A DNA stretch of 39,196 nucleotides from Firmicutes bacterium UBA5388 (GCA_002409975.1 DHOO01000043.1:71646-110841), one strand, 5' to 3'; counted from the stretch's first letter, positions 1-7,896 are shown. Translations and numbers: made by a program. Notes: a model not told the origin generated them from the sequence alone.

Positions 1-176
1 CTCACCTGGCTTTGAATTTTCATCCTACAGGACGGTCGGTCGACTCATCCGACTTCTTTTAAATCACTTCGTGATCTTAATTTAATGTAGTCGGCATGAG
101 CGACTCGGTAGCCAGCGTGAGCGACTACTTGAGCTTTATTCTTTAGCTATCAATAGCTTGTGGTTAAATCTTAAAT
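1..176. repeat. Intergenic left end with GTAGTCG-core dispersed repeat
   Basis: No gene is seen here. It holds a copy of a short dispersed repeat. The arms GTAGTCG (87-93) and CGACTAC (122-128) are perfect inverted repeats around a 28-base loop that itself contains two more GAGCGACT units. A small palindrome ATCAC-TTC-GTGAT lies at 63-75. Related copies, recognisable by GTAGTCGyTcACG followed by GCTAC, are at about 6153-6174, 7897-7926 and 21519-21547. The 21.5 kb copy also shares the ATCACTTC flank. Confidence 0.6.
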
Positions 177-199
177 TCAATCGCTTATACAATTCCTCA
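138..199 (-). repeat. MITE-like repeat, copy A, overlapping a gene end
   Basis: On the minus strand this reads GAGGAATTGTATAAG, then about 20 bases, then AAGATTTAACCACAAGC. It therefore matches the terminal inverted repeat and inner AAGATTTRACC block of the other copies (1677-1728, 22065-22160, 28491-28600, 29301-29368, 37610-37771). It overlaps the 3' end of the [2Fe-2S] protein gene and provides its last codons and stop. Confidence 0.55.
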
Positions 200-431
200 A
201 ATTTAAGTGAGTAAGTAATATATTTTCAACGTTCTCAATACTTACGCCCGTAATTATCTCATCATCAATGCGAATAACCACACCTTCGGTACATTTACCT
301 TGACAAAAGCAAGCTTCCAATTCTATCTCACAAGGTAAATTCCCCTTACTAATAATCTGCTGAAGACGATGAATGATTTTCCGTGAGCCTTTTACATGGC
401 AACCGCTTCCAATACAAACCGTAACTTTCAA
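177..431 (-). CDS. Small thioredoxin-like [2Fe-2S] ferredoxin (NuoE/HymA C-terminal type)
   Basis: An 84-residue protein with the four-cysteine pattern of thioredoxin-fold [2Fe-2S] domains. CIGSGC lies near the N-terminus and CFCQGKC about 40 residues later, followed by the usual VVxIDDxxxxGV strand. In this family the domain passes electrons in NADH- or hydrogenase-linked complexes or acts as a free ferredoxin. The start is the TTG at 429-431, because AGAGGAG lies 8-9 bases upstream; reading on to the far ATG at 545 would add a low-complexity, unconserved stretch. The final codons (LRNCISD plus stop) lie in a dispersed repeat, so the native C-terminus may have been altered. No partner subunit is visible, because the downstream side is the window edge. 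Confidence 0.8.
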   Translation of the reverse strand: MKVTVCIGSGCHVKGSRKIIHRLQQIISKGNLPCEIELEACFCQGKCTEGVVIRIDDEIITGVSIENVENILLTHLNLRNCISD

Positions 432-610
432 TGACCCCACTCCTCTGCTTATTGTTATTTTTTTAACGTTCTTTGTTAAAAAAATAACAATCTTTGTTTC
501 TATTATAACTATTTTATCTTGACAAGTAAAGTAAAGAAAATGCAACAGTTATTTCGCTCTTCACTATAGAAATTAACTGATTTTTCGCGCAAAAGATAAA
601 TAAATTTCCT

Positions 611-645
611 AAAAAAAGAAACTACCCTTAAAATAAGGATAGTTC
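611..645 (-). terminator. Rho-independent terminator of degV
   Basis: On the minus strand an AACTATCCTT/AAGGGTAGTT stem with a short A/T loop is followed by TCTTTTTTT. It sits 33 bases past the degV stop codon. Confidence 0.8.
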
Positions 646-677
646 GATTATTATAAATAAAACCGCAAAAAGTGTCT

Positions 678-1550
678 TTAGAGCATGGGCTTTTCATTTA
701 AAAAGAAGATAGATAATGTTCCTGGACCCGAGTGCGCACCTATAGCACAGCCTATAATATTTAAAACAAAATCAGTGCAACCATATTTTTCTTCAATCAT
801 TTTTTGTAATTTCTTTGCTCCTTCTATATCGTCACCATGGTTTATACCAATGGTTTGATTTTTTAAATCAGCATTTCCCCCTCTTTCCTCCATTATTTCA
901 AGCATTCTATTCAAAACTTTGTTTCTCCCTCTTACCTTTTCAATAGGGCGCAAAGTCCCATCTTCCGGGATGTCTAAAATTGGTTTTATGTTTAAAAGTT
1001 CCCCCATAAAAGCTACAGCTCTTGAAACTCTTCCGCCTCTAAATAAATAATCTAAATTATCTACTGTAAATATATGTTCAATATGATTAACATAAAAATC
1101 CAAAATTTTCAGAATTTCTTCTTTGCTTTTTCCTTCTTTAGCCATTTGCGCAACTTTATACACTAATAATCCAAAACCTACTGAAGCTGACTTAGAATCT
1201 ACAATTTCTAAGTCCAAATCTGGATATGTATCCTTCAAAGTATCTCTAGTTAAAATTGCGGTTTGATAAGTTCCTGATAATCCTGAAGAAAAAGCAATAT
1301 AAATTGTGCTTTCTTTCTTCTTGGCAATCTCTTCAAATCTTTGTTGAAACATATGGGGTGGTATTTGAGCTGTTTTATATACTGCTCCCTTTCTCATATC
1401 ATCATACATTTTTTTAGGATCTAATGTTACTTTATCTAAATACTCTTCTTCCCCCTTGTTTACTAAAATAGGTAGCACATCAATATCATATTCGTTAATA
1501 ATATCATCAGTCAAATCACATGCACTGTCGGTAATTATTTTGATACTCAT
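678..1550 (-). CDS. DegV family fatty-acid-binding protein
   Basis: 290 residues, full length for the DegV family. These are cytosolic proteins that bind a fatty acid and, as FakB, present it to the FakA kinase. Visible family features are the N-terminal IITDSACDL segment, SSGLSGTYQTA (about residues 88-98), the SKSASVGFG stretch and the FRGGRVS segment (about 167-173). The start ATG has GGAGG 8 bases upstream. It stands alone between a terminator and a repeat-bearing spacer. No fakA is in the window, so the lipid-supply role is inferred from family only. Confidence 0.9.
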   Translation of the reverse strand: MSIKIITDSACDLTDDIINEYDIDVLPILVNKGEEEYLDKVTLDPKKMYDDMRKGAVYKTAQIPPHMFQQRFEEIAKKKESTIYIAFSSGLSGTYQTAILTRDTLKDTYPDLDLEIVDSKSASVGFGLLVYKVAQMAKEGKSKEEILKILDFYVNHIEHIFTVDNLDYLFRGGRVSRAVAFMGELLNIKPILDIPEDGTLRPIEKVRGRNKVLNRMLEIMEERGGNADLKNQTIGINHGDDIEGAKKLQKMIEEKYGCTDFVLNIIGCAIGAHSGPGTLSIFFLNEKPML

Positions 1551-1584
1551 GAGAAAACCTCCGATCTATATAAATTAGTTCAAC

Positions 1585-1604
1585 ATCTAGACTTAAACCT
1601 AGAT
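1585..1604. promoter_or_regulatory. Inverted repeat upstream of degV
   Basis: ATCTAG and CTAGAT flank an 8-base centre, and TTAGTT is directly repeated just outside. The position, 35-55 bases before the degV start, would suit an operator. No matching second site was found in the window, so this is tentative. Confidence 0.3.
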
Positions 1605-1676
1605 TAGTTGATAAAGTTCTTCATAAGAGGCTTAAGACCTTTAATTAATCTGAAATAATCATGTCAGATTATACAA

Positions 1677-1728
1677 TCTAAGGAATTGCCTAATCTTTTA
1701 TTAAGATTTAACTCAAATCTATTGGTCT
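1677..1728 (-). repeat. MITE-like repeat, copy B
   Basis: On the plus strand AAGGAATTGCCTAAT is followed by TTAAGATTTAACTCAAATC. This is the terminal repeat and inner AAGATTTRAC block of the family, with the other terminus not clearly preserved. Confidence 0.5.
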
Positions 1729-1751
1729 AAGAAGTGGAAATCAGCTAAAAA

Positions 1752-1797
1752 AAATCAAGCCCTCTTCTTAAAAGAAAAGAAGGGCTTGATTTTTTAG
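1752..1797 (-). terminator. Terminator of the pentose-phosphate/aldolase operon
   Basis: CAAGCCCTTCTTTTC and GAAGAGGGCTTG form a long stem (loop TTTTAA) followed on the minus strand by ATTTTTTTT. It begins about a dozen bases after the aldolase stop. An A-run on the other side means it could also work in the opposite direction. Confidence 0.9.
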
Positions 1798-1809
1798 CAT
1801 AGATAATTA

Positions 1810-2724
1810 TTATTCGACGATCTCTTGTCCAATATATTCTTCTGGTTTTACTTCAATATTACGTACCCCGTCAGCCTTCCCATTTGCCCCAAAAAGCCGG
1901 ATCTTAGCCCTAACTTCTTCCATAAGGGCCTCTCGAGCCTTCTGTAGATACTTTCTGATATCTACGATACTGTCATCTTGGCTTAAAATTTCACGAATTT
2001 GCTCGGTAAAGCTTTTCGCCAGTTGCGTATGAACATTAATTTTACAGATGCCGGCCTTAATAGCTTCTTTGATTGCTTGATCCGGAACCCCGGAAGCGCC
2101 ATGCAAAACAAGGGGGACAGAAACAACCTGACGGATCGCTTTTATTCTTTCGATATCTAGTCTGGCCTTCTTCGTTTTCATCTTGTGCATGCTGCCCACA
2201 GCAATCGCCAAGGAATCAACATTGGTCCGCTCCACAAATTCCTTTGCTTCTTCAGGACTAGTCATATATTTTTTAAGCTCTTCAACCGCTACCTCGTTAG
2301 GATTCTTTGGCACCTTGCCCAATTCAGCCTCCACCGGAATACCAACCGCATGTGCCGCATTTACTACCTCTTTAGTAATTCTGACGTTGTCTTCAAAGTT
2401 CAAGCGTGAGCCATCATACATCAGAGAAGTATATCCAGCTCGGAGACAAATCATATTATAGACAAAGTCTACCCCATGATCTAGGTGTAAAGCCACAGGT
2501 ACCCGCGCCTTATTTGCCAGAACCTTTACTACAGCCGCCATCTCTTCTGCACCTGCATGTTCAATTCCACCTTGGCTAACTTGAACGATAACCGGCGCAT
2601 TTTCTTTCTCAGCCGCCATGACTATTCCCTGTGCCATTTCTAAATTATTAGCGTTAAAAGCTCCTACCGCATAACCTTTATTGCTGGCATCGATTAACAT
2701 ACCTTTTGTGATGACTAAAGGCAT
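1810..2724 (-). CDS. Class II fructose/tagatose-bisphosphate aldolase family protein
   Basis: About 304 residues from the preferred ATG at 2724. AAGGAAGGTGA lies just upstream of it, whereas the in-frame ATG at 2763 has no ribosome site. The protein is a zinc-dependent TIM-barrel aldolase: HLDHGVD (substrate and Zn region), EAELGKV, VGSMHK (Zn histidine) and LHGASGV (Zn histidine and phosphate loop) are all in place. Family members cleave ketose bisphosphates to dihydroxyacetone phosphate plus an aldehyde. The usual GTSHG reads GSMHK, and the LGKVPKNPNEVAV loop is non-standard, so substrate preference may differ from glycolytic Fba. It is the last gene of the transketolase operon, 55 bases after the transaldolase. 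Confidence 0.88.
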   Translation of the reverse strand: MPLVITKGMLIDASNKGYAVGAFNANNLEMAQGIVMAAEKENAPVIVQVSQGGIEHAGAEEMAAVVKVLANKARVPVALHLDHGVDFVYNMICLRAGYTSLMYDGSRLNFEDNVRITKEVVNAAHAVGIPVEAELGKVPKNPNEVAVEELKKYMTSPEEAKEFVERTNVDSLAIAVGSMHKMKTKKARLDIERIKAIRQVVSVPLVLHGASGVPDQAIKEAIKAGICKINVHTQLAKSFTEQIREILSQDDSIVDIRKYLQKAREALMEEVRAKIRLFGANGKADGVRNIEVKPEEYIGQEIVE

Positions 2725-2779
2725 TTTTGCATTCACCTTCCTTATAGTGTGAGAGCTTACCATGACTAGTGTTTTAGTC

Positions 2780-3958
2780 TTAGACTTTTTCTACAAACTC
2801 TTCCAGCAGGCGCATATCGTTAGCAAAACCATTAGCTGTGTAAATCGAGGCCGGATGTGCGACAAACTGGTCAGCAGTCATTCCATGCGCAAAATATCCT
2901 TGCCGGAAATAGGGTAGTTGAATTAGTTTTGCTAAAATATTGTCAGGGATCTCCTCGTTTCGATGATCGGCAATGGGTTCATTTTCATACAATTTGCAGA
3001 AATCGCCAATCATCGCCGGATTAATCGTATACACAATTGGTTCCCCGGCCATCTTCTCAATATGCCAAACCTTTTGCTTGTTGTCAACCACAGGCCCTGG
3101 TCTTGATGAGCAAAGAAGCAGCTTACTTTCATAACCTTCCTGTTTTAGTATTCTCACAGCCTTTTTGCTTACAGCCAAACCAGCCCAGTGTCGAACCTCA
3201 TCAGTTAACTCGATTCCTGCAGCCGCTGCCTGTTCGTTGAATTCTTTTGTTTCTTCAAACCGGCCAAGCATCATGGTAATAACTGAACGCCATTGTGAAT
3301 AATCTACACCATTTGCTTCTCCTAGTTCTTTTCCTTTACGGACCGCCTCGGCCACTGCCAGAATCTGAGGCAAGGTAAAACAGACCGTTGCATTGGTCGG
3401 TATCGCCAATGCCGTGAGCAGCATAATGTTATAGATACCTTCTTTAGTAGCGGGTGATTTGATCATAATATTGGGAGAAAGGGCTTTCAACCCGATACCT
3501 TGTCGTAACATCTCTCTCGTATCAGTAAGCAGCCTCGGATCTACCTGGGCACTGACATGACCATATTTATAATTTGAAGCTTCAAACAGAGGTAGATATT
3601 TCTTAACCCCTTCCTCTGTTATTTTTGTATATGTCATCCAGGCCAATTCTTCCAGGGAGCAACCCTGATATTTTTCTTTAATCTCCTTAATCCAGGGCGT
3701 ACATTCCTCAGGGATCCAATCCAGAGTTTCCCTGGTAATTCTGGGGTTAGTTGTTACACCGCGGAAAACAGATTTTTCTGGATGCTTGTCATTATATAAT
3801 TTATCAAGCCAACCAGCAAACTTTTCCTTTTTCGTATCCTCAATCCCGGCCAGAAACTTTTCTTTCCACGGCGCGTAGGCTAATGGAGAGGCATCCCACC
3901 AAATTTCAAATTCATCATTTAGCTGCTGTAATCTTTCAAACGGGCTTTTTGATAACAT
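2780..3958 (-). CDS. Transaldolase family protein, long form
   Basis: 392 residues, longer than both the short (about 215) and TalB-type (about 317) transaldolases. Core motifs are recognisable: GVTTNPRIT (about residues 67-75), HVSAQVDPRL (about 134-143) and IMIKSPATKEG with the Schiff-base lysine (about 164-174). The extra length lies in the N-terminal 60 residues and in the C-terminal third. Transaldolases move a dihydroxyacetone unit between sugar phosphates, and the split transketolase and RpiB-like genes upstream support such a role. AGGAGG lies 7 bases before the ATG. Relatives with non-canonical substrates exist in sulfosugar pathways, so the exact substrate is open. Confidence 0.85.
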   Translation of the reverse strand: MLSKSPFERLQQLNDEFEIWWDASPLAYAPWKEKFLAGIEDTKKEKFAGWLDKLYNDKHPEKSVFRGVTTNPRITRETLDWIPEECTPWIKEIKEKYQGCSLEELAWMTYTKITEEGVKKYLPLFEASNYKYGHVSAQVDPRLLTDTREMLRQGIGLKALSPNIMIKSPATKEGIYNIMLLTALAIPTNATVCFTLPQILAVAEAVRKGKELGEANGVDYSQWRSVITMMLGRFEETKEFNEQAAAAGIELTDEVRHWAGLAVSKKAVRILKQEGYESKLLLCSSRPGPVVDNKQKVWHIEKMAGEPIVYTINPAMIGDFCKLYENEPIADHRNEEIPDNILAKLIQLPYFRQGYFAHGMTADQFVAHPASIYTANGFANDMRLLEEFVEKV

Positions 3959-4308
3959 GTTTATTCCTCCTTGTTTTGTTTTTTTAATACTGTAATCTGC
4001 CTATGATCGTTCGCAAAAATAGGGACGCTCAGATAGTTATTGAAATAACAACTATAAAATACAGTCATATGTTGTTATTCCTCATATGATCATACGAAAA
4101 ATTCCTTCGAAAATCAAGTCATTCTCAGCTTGAGCTATTTGCGTTGTCCTCATATTCAACTATCACGCCCCAAGATATTGATAGCCTTTCTCCAAGTAAC
4201 ACACTATATATTGTGGCGCGACCTCAAATTCAGGTAACAACGTAATTAGCATAGCTTCTTTACTTTACTGCTTTTAACATAAATTGTATTTTAGGATGTG
4301 CCGTTAAA
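3959..4308. other. Intergenic region between transketolase N-subunit and transaldolase
   Basis: 350 bases with no supported gene. Two short palindromes are visible: GTTATT-GA-AATAAC near 4017-4030 and TATGATCATA near 4084-4093. There is no clear terminator or sigma-A promoter, so it may be an internal regulatory spacer of the operon. The GTCTGAC palindrome of the operon heads is absent here. Confidence 0.4.
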
Positions 4309-5142
4309 TTATAAGTCACCCAGACCCAGCTCTTTATCAATTTCCTGATACTCCTGGAGTGATGGAGCCTTATGGTGCCACTCTACTTTGTTTTCGGCCA
4401 TGGGAAGGCCCTTGCCCTTTACTGTATTAGCAATAATCACAGAAGGTTTCCCTTCAATAAACGGCACTGATTTAAAGGCCTCATCTAACTGGTTAAGGTC
4501 ATGTCCATCGATAACTTTCACACCCCAGCCAAAACTGGACCATTTCTCGGCAAGAGGCTCAATTCCCATGACTTTATTTACAAAATTGCTGACCTGCAAG
4601 TTATTACGGTCTACAATCGCCACCAGGTTGTCCAGTTGATAGTGAGCAGCAGACATAGCCCCTTCCCAGATCGAGCCTTCCTGATTCTCCCCATCACCCA
4701 AGATGGTAAATACCTTATAGTTTTTCTGTTCAGCCTTGGCCACCATTGACATCCCGACACCAATATTAAAACCATGTCCCAGAGAACCGGTATTAGCCTC
4801 AATTCCAGGTAGTTTACGCTCTGGATGACCCCCCAAAAGGGTGTCCACCTTAGCGCAGTAAGACTTAAGCAATTCCTCCTCAAAGAAGCCCTTTTTGGCC
4901 AAGGTAACATAGAGTGAGATACAACCGTGACCCTTACTTAAGAGTAACCGATCCCGCTCCGGCCAGGAAGGATCTTGCGGATGGTATTTCATTACTCGAG
5001 AATAAAGAATCCAGAGAATATCTGCAATACTTAAAGCCGGTCCCAAATGCCCTGTGCCCGCCCTCGTCGCCATTTTAATGGCTTCCTTTCTAACTTCAGC
5101 CGCTTCGTGAGTCAATTTATTTAGTTCCCCGTCTGTTAACAC
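4309..5142 (-). CDS. Transketolase, N-terminal (thiamine diphosphate-binding) subunit
   Basis: About 277 residues, the pyrophosphate-binding half of a split transketolase. TGHLGPALS carries the catalytic-site histidine near residue 32, and GDGENQEGSIWE to NN (about 149-180) is the ThDP/Mg motif. Together with the C-subunit at 6664-7614 it should transfer two-carbon ketol units between sugar phosphates. The start is GTG at 5142, because AAAGGAGG lies 7 bases before it, just after the PHP stop codon. An in-frame ATG at 5175 would overlap the previous gene. The two halves of the enzyme are separated by rpiB-like and PHP genes, whereas they are normally adjacent. Confidence 0.9.
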   Translation of the reverse strand: MLTDGELNKLTHEAAEVRKEAIKMATRAGTGHLGPALSIADILWILYSRVMKYHPQDPSWPERDRLLLSKGHGCISLYVTLAKKGFFEEELLKSYCAKVDTLLGGHPERKLPGIEANTGSLGHGFNIGVGMSMVAKAEQKNYKVFTILGDGENQEGSIWEGAMSAAHYQLDNLVAIVDRNNLQVSNFVNKVMGIEPLAEKWSSFGWGVKVIDGHDLNQLDEAFKSVPFIEGKPSVIIANTVKGKGLPMAENKVEWHHKAPSLQEYQEIDKELGLGDL

Positions 5143-5155
5143 TACAATCCCTCCT

Positions 5156-6108
5156 TTAGTGATCTTTCTTGCCATAAATCATCTCTTGTGAAAAGATGCC
5201 AAATAATTCTTTAACCTTGATCCCGGCCTCCCCTATCTCCCTGGTATCTCTGGTTCCTTTTTTACTTCCGTGATAGTCAGAACCCCCTGAAATGTAAAGC
5301 CGGTTTCCGTATCTTTCCCTTACTTCCGTTTCTATTTCTTCTACTGTTTTCTTCCCCTTGTAACTGGTTTTGTTATAGGTATATCTACCTTCGATCCCAT
5401 CAAGTCCGTTTTCAATTAACCTCTCTATATATTCCGCTCTGGTCATTTTACCCAAGCCCTGAGGTGTAACTATTTCCTCTATGAGATAGGGATGAGCTAG
5501 AAAAGCGAGCCCGCCACAATCATGAATCATTTCTATAGCGTAGAGCGGATCGATTTTCTCACGGCGAATATTTAGCTCCGGATCATTCTGCACTTGAATT
5601 TTGGCGGCTCCCCAGCTCTCCGCATAACCCTTTTCTGCCATTTTTTCAAAAATAAACTTCCTTTGAACCTCCTCAGGGTCTCTTTGGTGAACAACCCCAT
5701 TCTGGTCTGTATATCGCAGGATTTCGTTTTCAAAGTCGATAGCCATCCCCCTGCTGGTTAATACCGCGCAAAGTTTGCGGTAAGCCTCGCCTTTACTCTT
5801 TTTTGCTCTTTCCATCTCCTGATGAACCTTCTTGGCAGACCAATCCAGTTCATAACCGAGGATATGAACATCATTAACGTAAGTATCTGTAGAAAACTCG
5901 TAGCCGAAAATTAGAATTAACCCCCGCTCGCAGGCATAGGAACGCAGATCAATTTCTCTTCCCTTCACGATCTCCGTCTCAGCAGGAATTATATCGTGAT
6001 CGGTAATGGCTATTGCTTTCATGCCCAGGGAAATAGCCCTGTCGATTAATTCCTTTGGAGTATCATTTCCATCGGAACGATTGGTATGGCAATGGAGATC
6101 ACATTCAT
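5156..6108 (-). CDS. PHP-domain phosphoesterase, apparent frameshift at codon 2
   Basis: A PHP-superfamily metal-dependent phosphoesterase of about 318 residues. In frame and upstream of the first usable in-frame ATG (6022) lies DLHCHTNRSDGND, the metal-binding HxH and SDG motif. ITDHD, FLAHPYL and GGSDYHG follow, so the true gene begins earlier than 6022. The reading frame runs back to a stop at 6161-6163 with no ATG, GTG or TTG. An ATG with AAGGA 5 bases upstream (6106-6108) is out of frame by one base: ATG-AA-TGT-GAT-CTC. One extra base, for example an A, would give MKCDLHCH, a typical PHP start. It is either a sequencing error, a disabled gene, or non-canonical initiation. Substrate unknown; relatives hydrolyse nucleotides or sugar phosphates. 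Confidence 0.8.
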
Positions 6109-6152
6109 ACCTATCCTTTACCCCGCTGTCATTAGACCATTCCCCCTTGTTC

Positions 6153-6182
6153 GTAGTCGTTTACGCAGGCTACAACTAACAC
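6153..6182 (+). repeat. GTAGTCG-core dispersed repeat
   Basis: GTAGTCGTTTACGCAGGCTAC matches, on the plus strand, the minus-strand form of the copies at 87-128 (GTAGTCGCTCACG then GCTAC) and 21519-21547. It occupies the spacer between the rpiB-like and PHP genes. Confidence 0.5.
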
Positions 6183-6213
6183 GATTGAAGCGTGATGGTG
6201 TATTGGGTAATGA

Positions 6214-6663
6214 TTACTTGCGATATTTACGGTCAATTGCTTCCATCAAATCAACCTTCGGCTGGGAACGACCACCCGCAAATTCTGAATCTAGCCAGGC
6301 ATCAAGTAGTTTAATCGCTAAAACCGTCCCAATTACCTGGGCTCCAAAAGTAATGATCTGAGCATTATTACTCTTTCTGGCTCGTTCCGCTGAGTAAACA
6401 TCATGACAGGTCGCAGCCCTTACCCCAGGAACTTTATTGGCAGTGATTGCCATGCCCAAGCCCGTTCCACAGATCAAGACGCCCCTCTTATGTTTTCCTT
6501 CCATAATACTTACAGCCAACTTGTTGGCGATTTCTGGGTATAAAACTTTTTCATTTCGACCACAACCAAAATCTTCATACTCGGCGCCAATTTCTAGTAA
6601 ATGTTTCTTAATAGCCTCTTTCATCTCGTAACCATTCTCATCACTACCAATTGCAATCCTCAT
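6214..6663 (-). CDS. RpiB/LacAB-family sugar-phosphate isomerase
   Basis: 149 residues, normal length for the RpiB family. The catalytic cysteine loop (LICGTGLGMAI, about residues 64-74), ATCHDVYSAERAR and SNNAQIITFGAQ (about 98-108) are clear. The enzyme interconverts aldose and ketose phosphates, classically ribose and ribulose 5-phosphates. The family SDHAG motif at residues 7-11 reads SDENG, so a normally conserved active-site histidine is a glutamate, which argues for a different substrate. Members of this family isomerise tetrose phosphates, galactose 6-phosphate and, in one sulfosugar pathway with a split transketolase, a sulfo-tetrose. Its ATG directly follows the TAA of the transketolase C-subunit gene. 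Confidence 0.88.
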   Translation of the reverse strand: MRIAIGSDENGYEMKEAIKKHLLEIGAEYEDFGCGRNEKVLYPEIANKLAVSIMEGKHKRGVLICGTGLGMAITANKVPGVRAATCHDVYSAERARKSNNAQIITFGAQVIGTVLAIKLLDAWLDSEFAGGRSQPKVDLMEAIDRKYRK

Positions 6664-7614
6664 TTATGAACCCTCCATTTCCAAAAGCTTTCTAACTTCA
6701 CCCACAATGTGTTCGGAAGTCAAACCAAAGTATTCGAAAAGCTCCTTTTCTTTACCAGGAACGCCAAACCGATCCTTGATCCCCATTCTTTTTACGATGA
6801 TCGGTTTATATTCGCTGGTAACCTCCGCCACAGCGCTTCCCAGACCACCAATGATATTGTGTTCCTCAACAGTTAAAATCCTTTTCGTCTCTGCGGCTGC
6901 TTCCAAAATAGCCTCTTGATCGATGGGTTTAACTGTATGGACTCCCAAAACGCGAGCCTTTACTCCCTCCAAAGCAAGCTGATCGGCGGCCTTTAACGCC
7001 TCCTGAACCATTCGGCCACAAGCTATAATGGTCAAATCATTCCCTGCTCTTAACCTCCGGGCTTTGCCAATCTCGATCCGCTCTTCGCTATGAATATGCG
7101 GTTCTTTACTAGTGCCACGTATCCGTAAATAAGCCGGTCCTTCATAATTAATTAGGGCTTCAACTAAACGATAAGTTTCTTCTCCATCAGCCGGTACCAG
7201 TACAGTCATATTCGGTAATGCCCTCATTAATCCGATGTCTTCTAGGGCCTGATGGGTAAAACCAAGTAAGTCCGAACTGAAACCCGTATTTGTTCCCACA
7301 ATCCTTACATTTAAATTGGCAAAAGCAATATCGGTTCTAATTTGTTCACAAGCACGCATGGTCAAAAAAGTTGCATAAGTTGAAACAAAAGGAACCTTGC
7401 CACAAAAAGCCATCCCTGCCGCAATACTCATCGCATTCTGTTCAGCAATCCCTACATTAATAGCACGCGTGGGCGCTTCTTTGATAAAAGCGCCAAATCT
7501 TGATTCTGAATCAGCGGCGATCGTAAAGACCCTTTCATCCTTCAATCCAAATTCAGTAATAGCGTTACTAAAAGCTGCTCTGGTCGAAATATCACTCTTA
7601 AGATCAACACCCAT
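6664..7614 (-). CDS. Transketolase, C-terminal (pyrimidine-binding) subunit
   Basis: 316 residues. GIAEQNAMSIAAG (about residues 75-87) carries the glutamate that activates thiamine diphosphate. ISTRAAFSNAI at the N-terminus and the C-terminal HTVKPIDQE and VEEHNIIGGLG stretches are typical of transketolase C-subunits. It should pair with the N-subunit at 4309-5142. It is the first gene of the operon, with GGGAGGGG about 9 bases before the ATG. The region upstream carries operator-like palindromes shared with the 21.4 kb operon. Confidence 0.92.
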   Translation of the reverse strand: MGVDLKSDISTRAAFSNAITEFGLKDERVFTIAADSESRFGAFIKEAPTRAINVGIAEQNAMSIAAGMAFCGKVPFVSTYATFLTMRACEQIRTDIAFANLNVRIVGTNTGFSSDLLGFTHQALEDIGLMRALPNMTVLVPADGEETYRLVEALINYEGPAYLRIRGTSKEPHIHSEERIEIGKARRLRAGNDLTIIACGRMVQEALKAADQLALEGVKARVLGVHTVKPIDQEAILEAAAETKRILTVEEHNIIGGLGSAVAEVTSEYKPIIVKRMGIKDRFGVPGKEKELFEYFGLTSEHIVGEVRKLLEMEGS

Positions 7615-7741
7615 TTAAATGCCCCCCTCCCTCTCTGTCCATTATTTTTATCATCTCTCACCTAAGTACAGAATTTTAGTGTTGAGATTAAAAAGCCACT
7701 AAGAGATTATTAATAACCGGCGAAACAAGTAATGCAGTCTT

Positions 7742-7754
7742 GCTGTCTGACAGC
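7742..7754. promoter_or_regulatory. Putative FadR-type operator, proximal site of operon 2
   Basis: Perfect palindrome GCTGTC-T-GACAGC. It contains GT-CTG-AC, the GTnnnAC core common to FadR-subfamily GntR operators. The likely regulator is the GntR protein encoded at 8168-8911. Confidence 0.6.
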
Positions 7755-7896
7755 TTCTGTTAAAAAAATATAACCACCTATTTTTTAATAAATTGTCAAG
7801 CTAAGATCGAGCCCTTCTTGTCGCCGAAATCCATTTATCCATTAAGAAATGAAGATAAACAACCTGATAGCAAATTTGAAATCTTGCGATATCATC

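Noticed and set aside
2183..2461. Plus-strand open frames inside the aldolase gene
   Set aside because: They lie fully antisense to a well-supported aldolase and have no family features.
4611..4910. Minus-strand frame inside the transketolase N-subunit gene
   Set aside because: An alternative frame of a conserved gene, without a ribosome site or recognisable motif.
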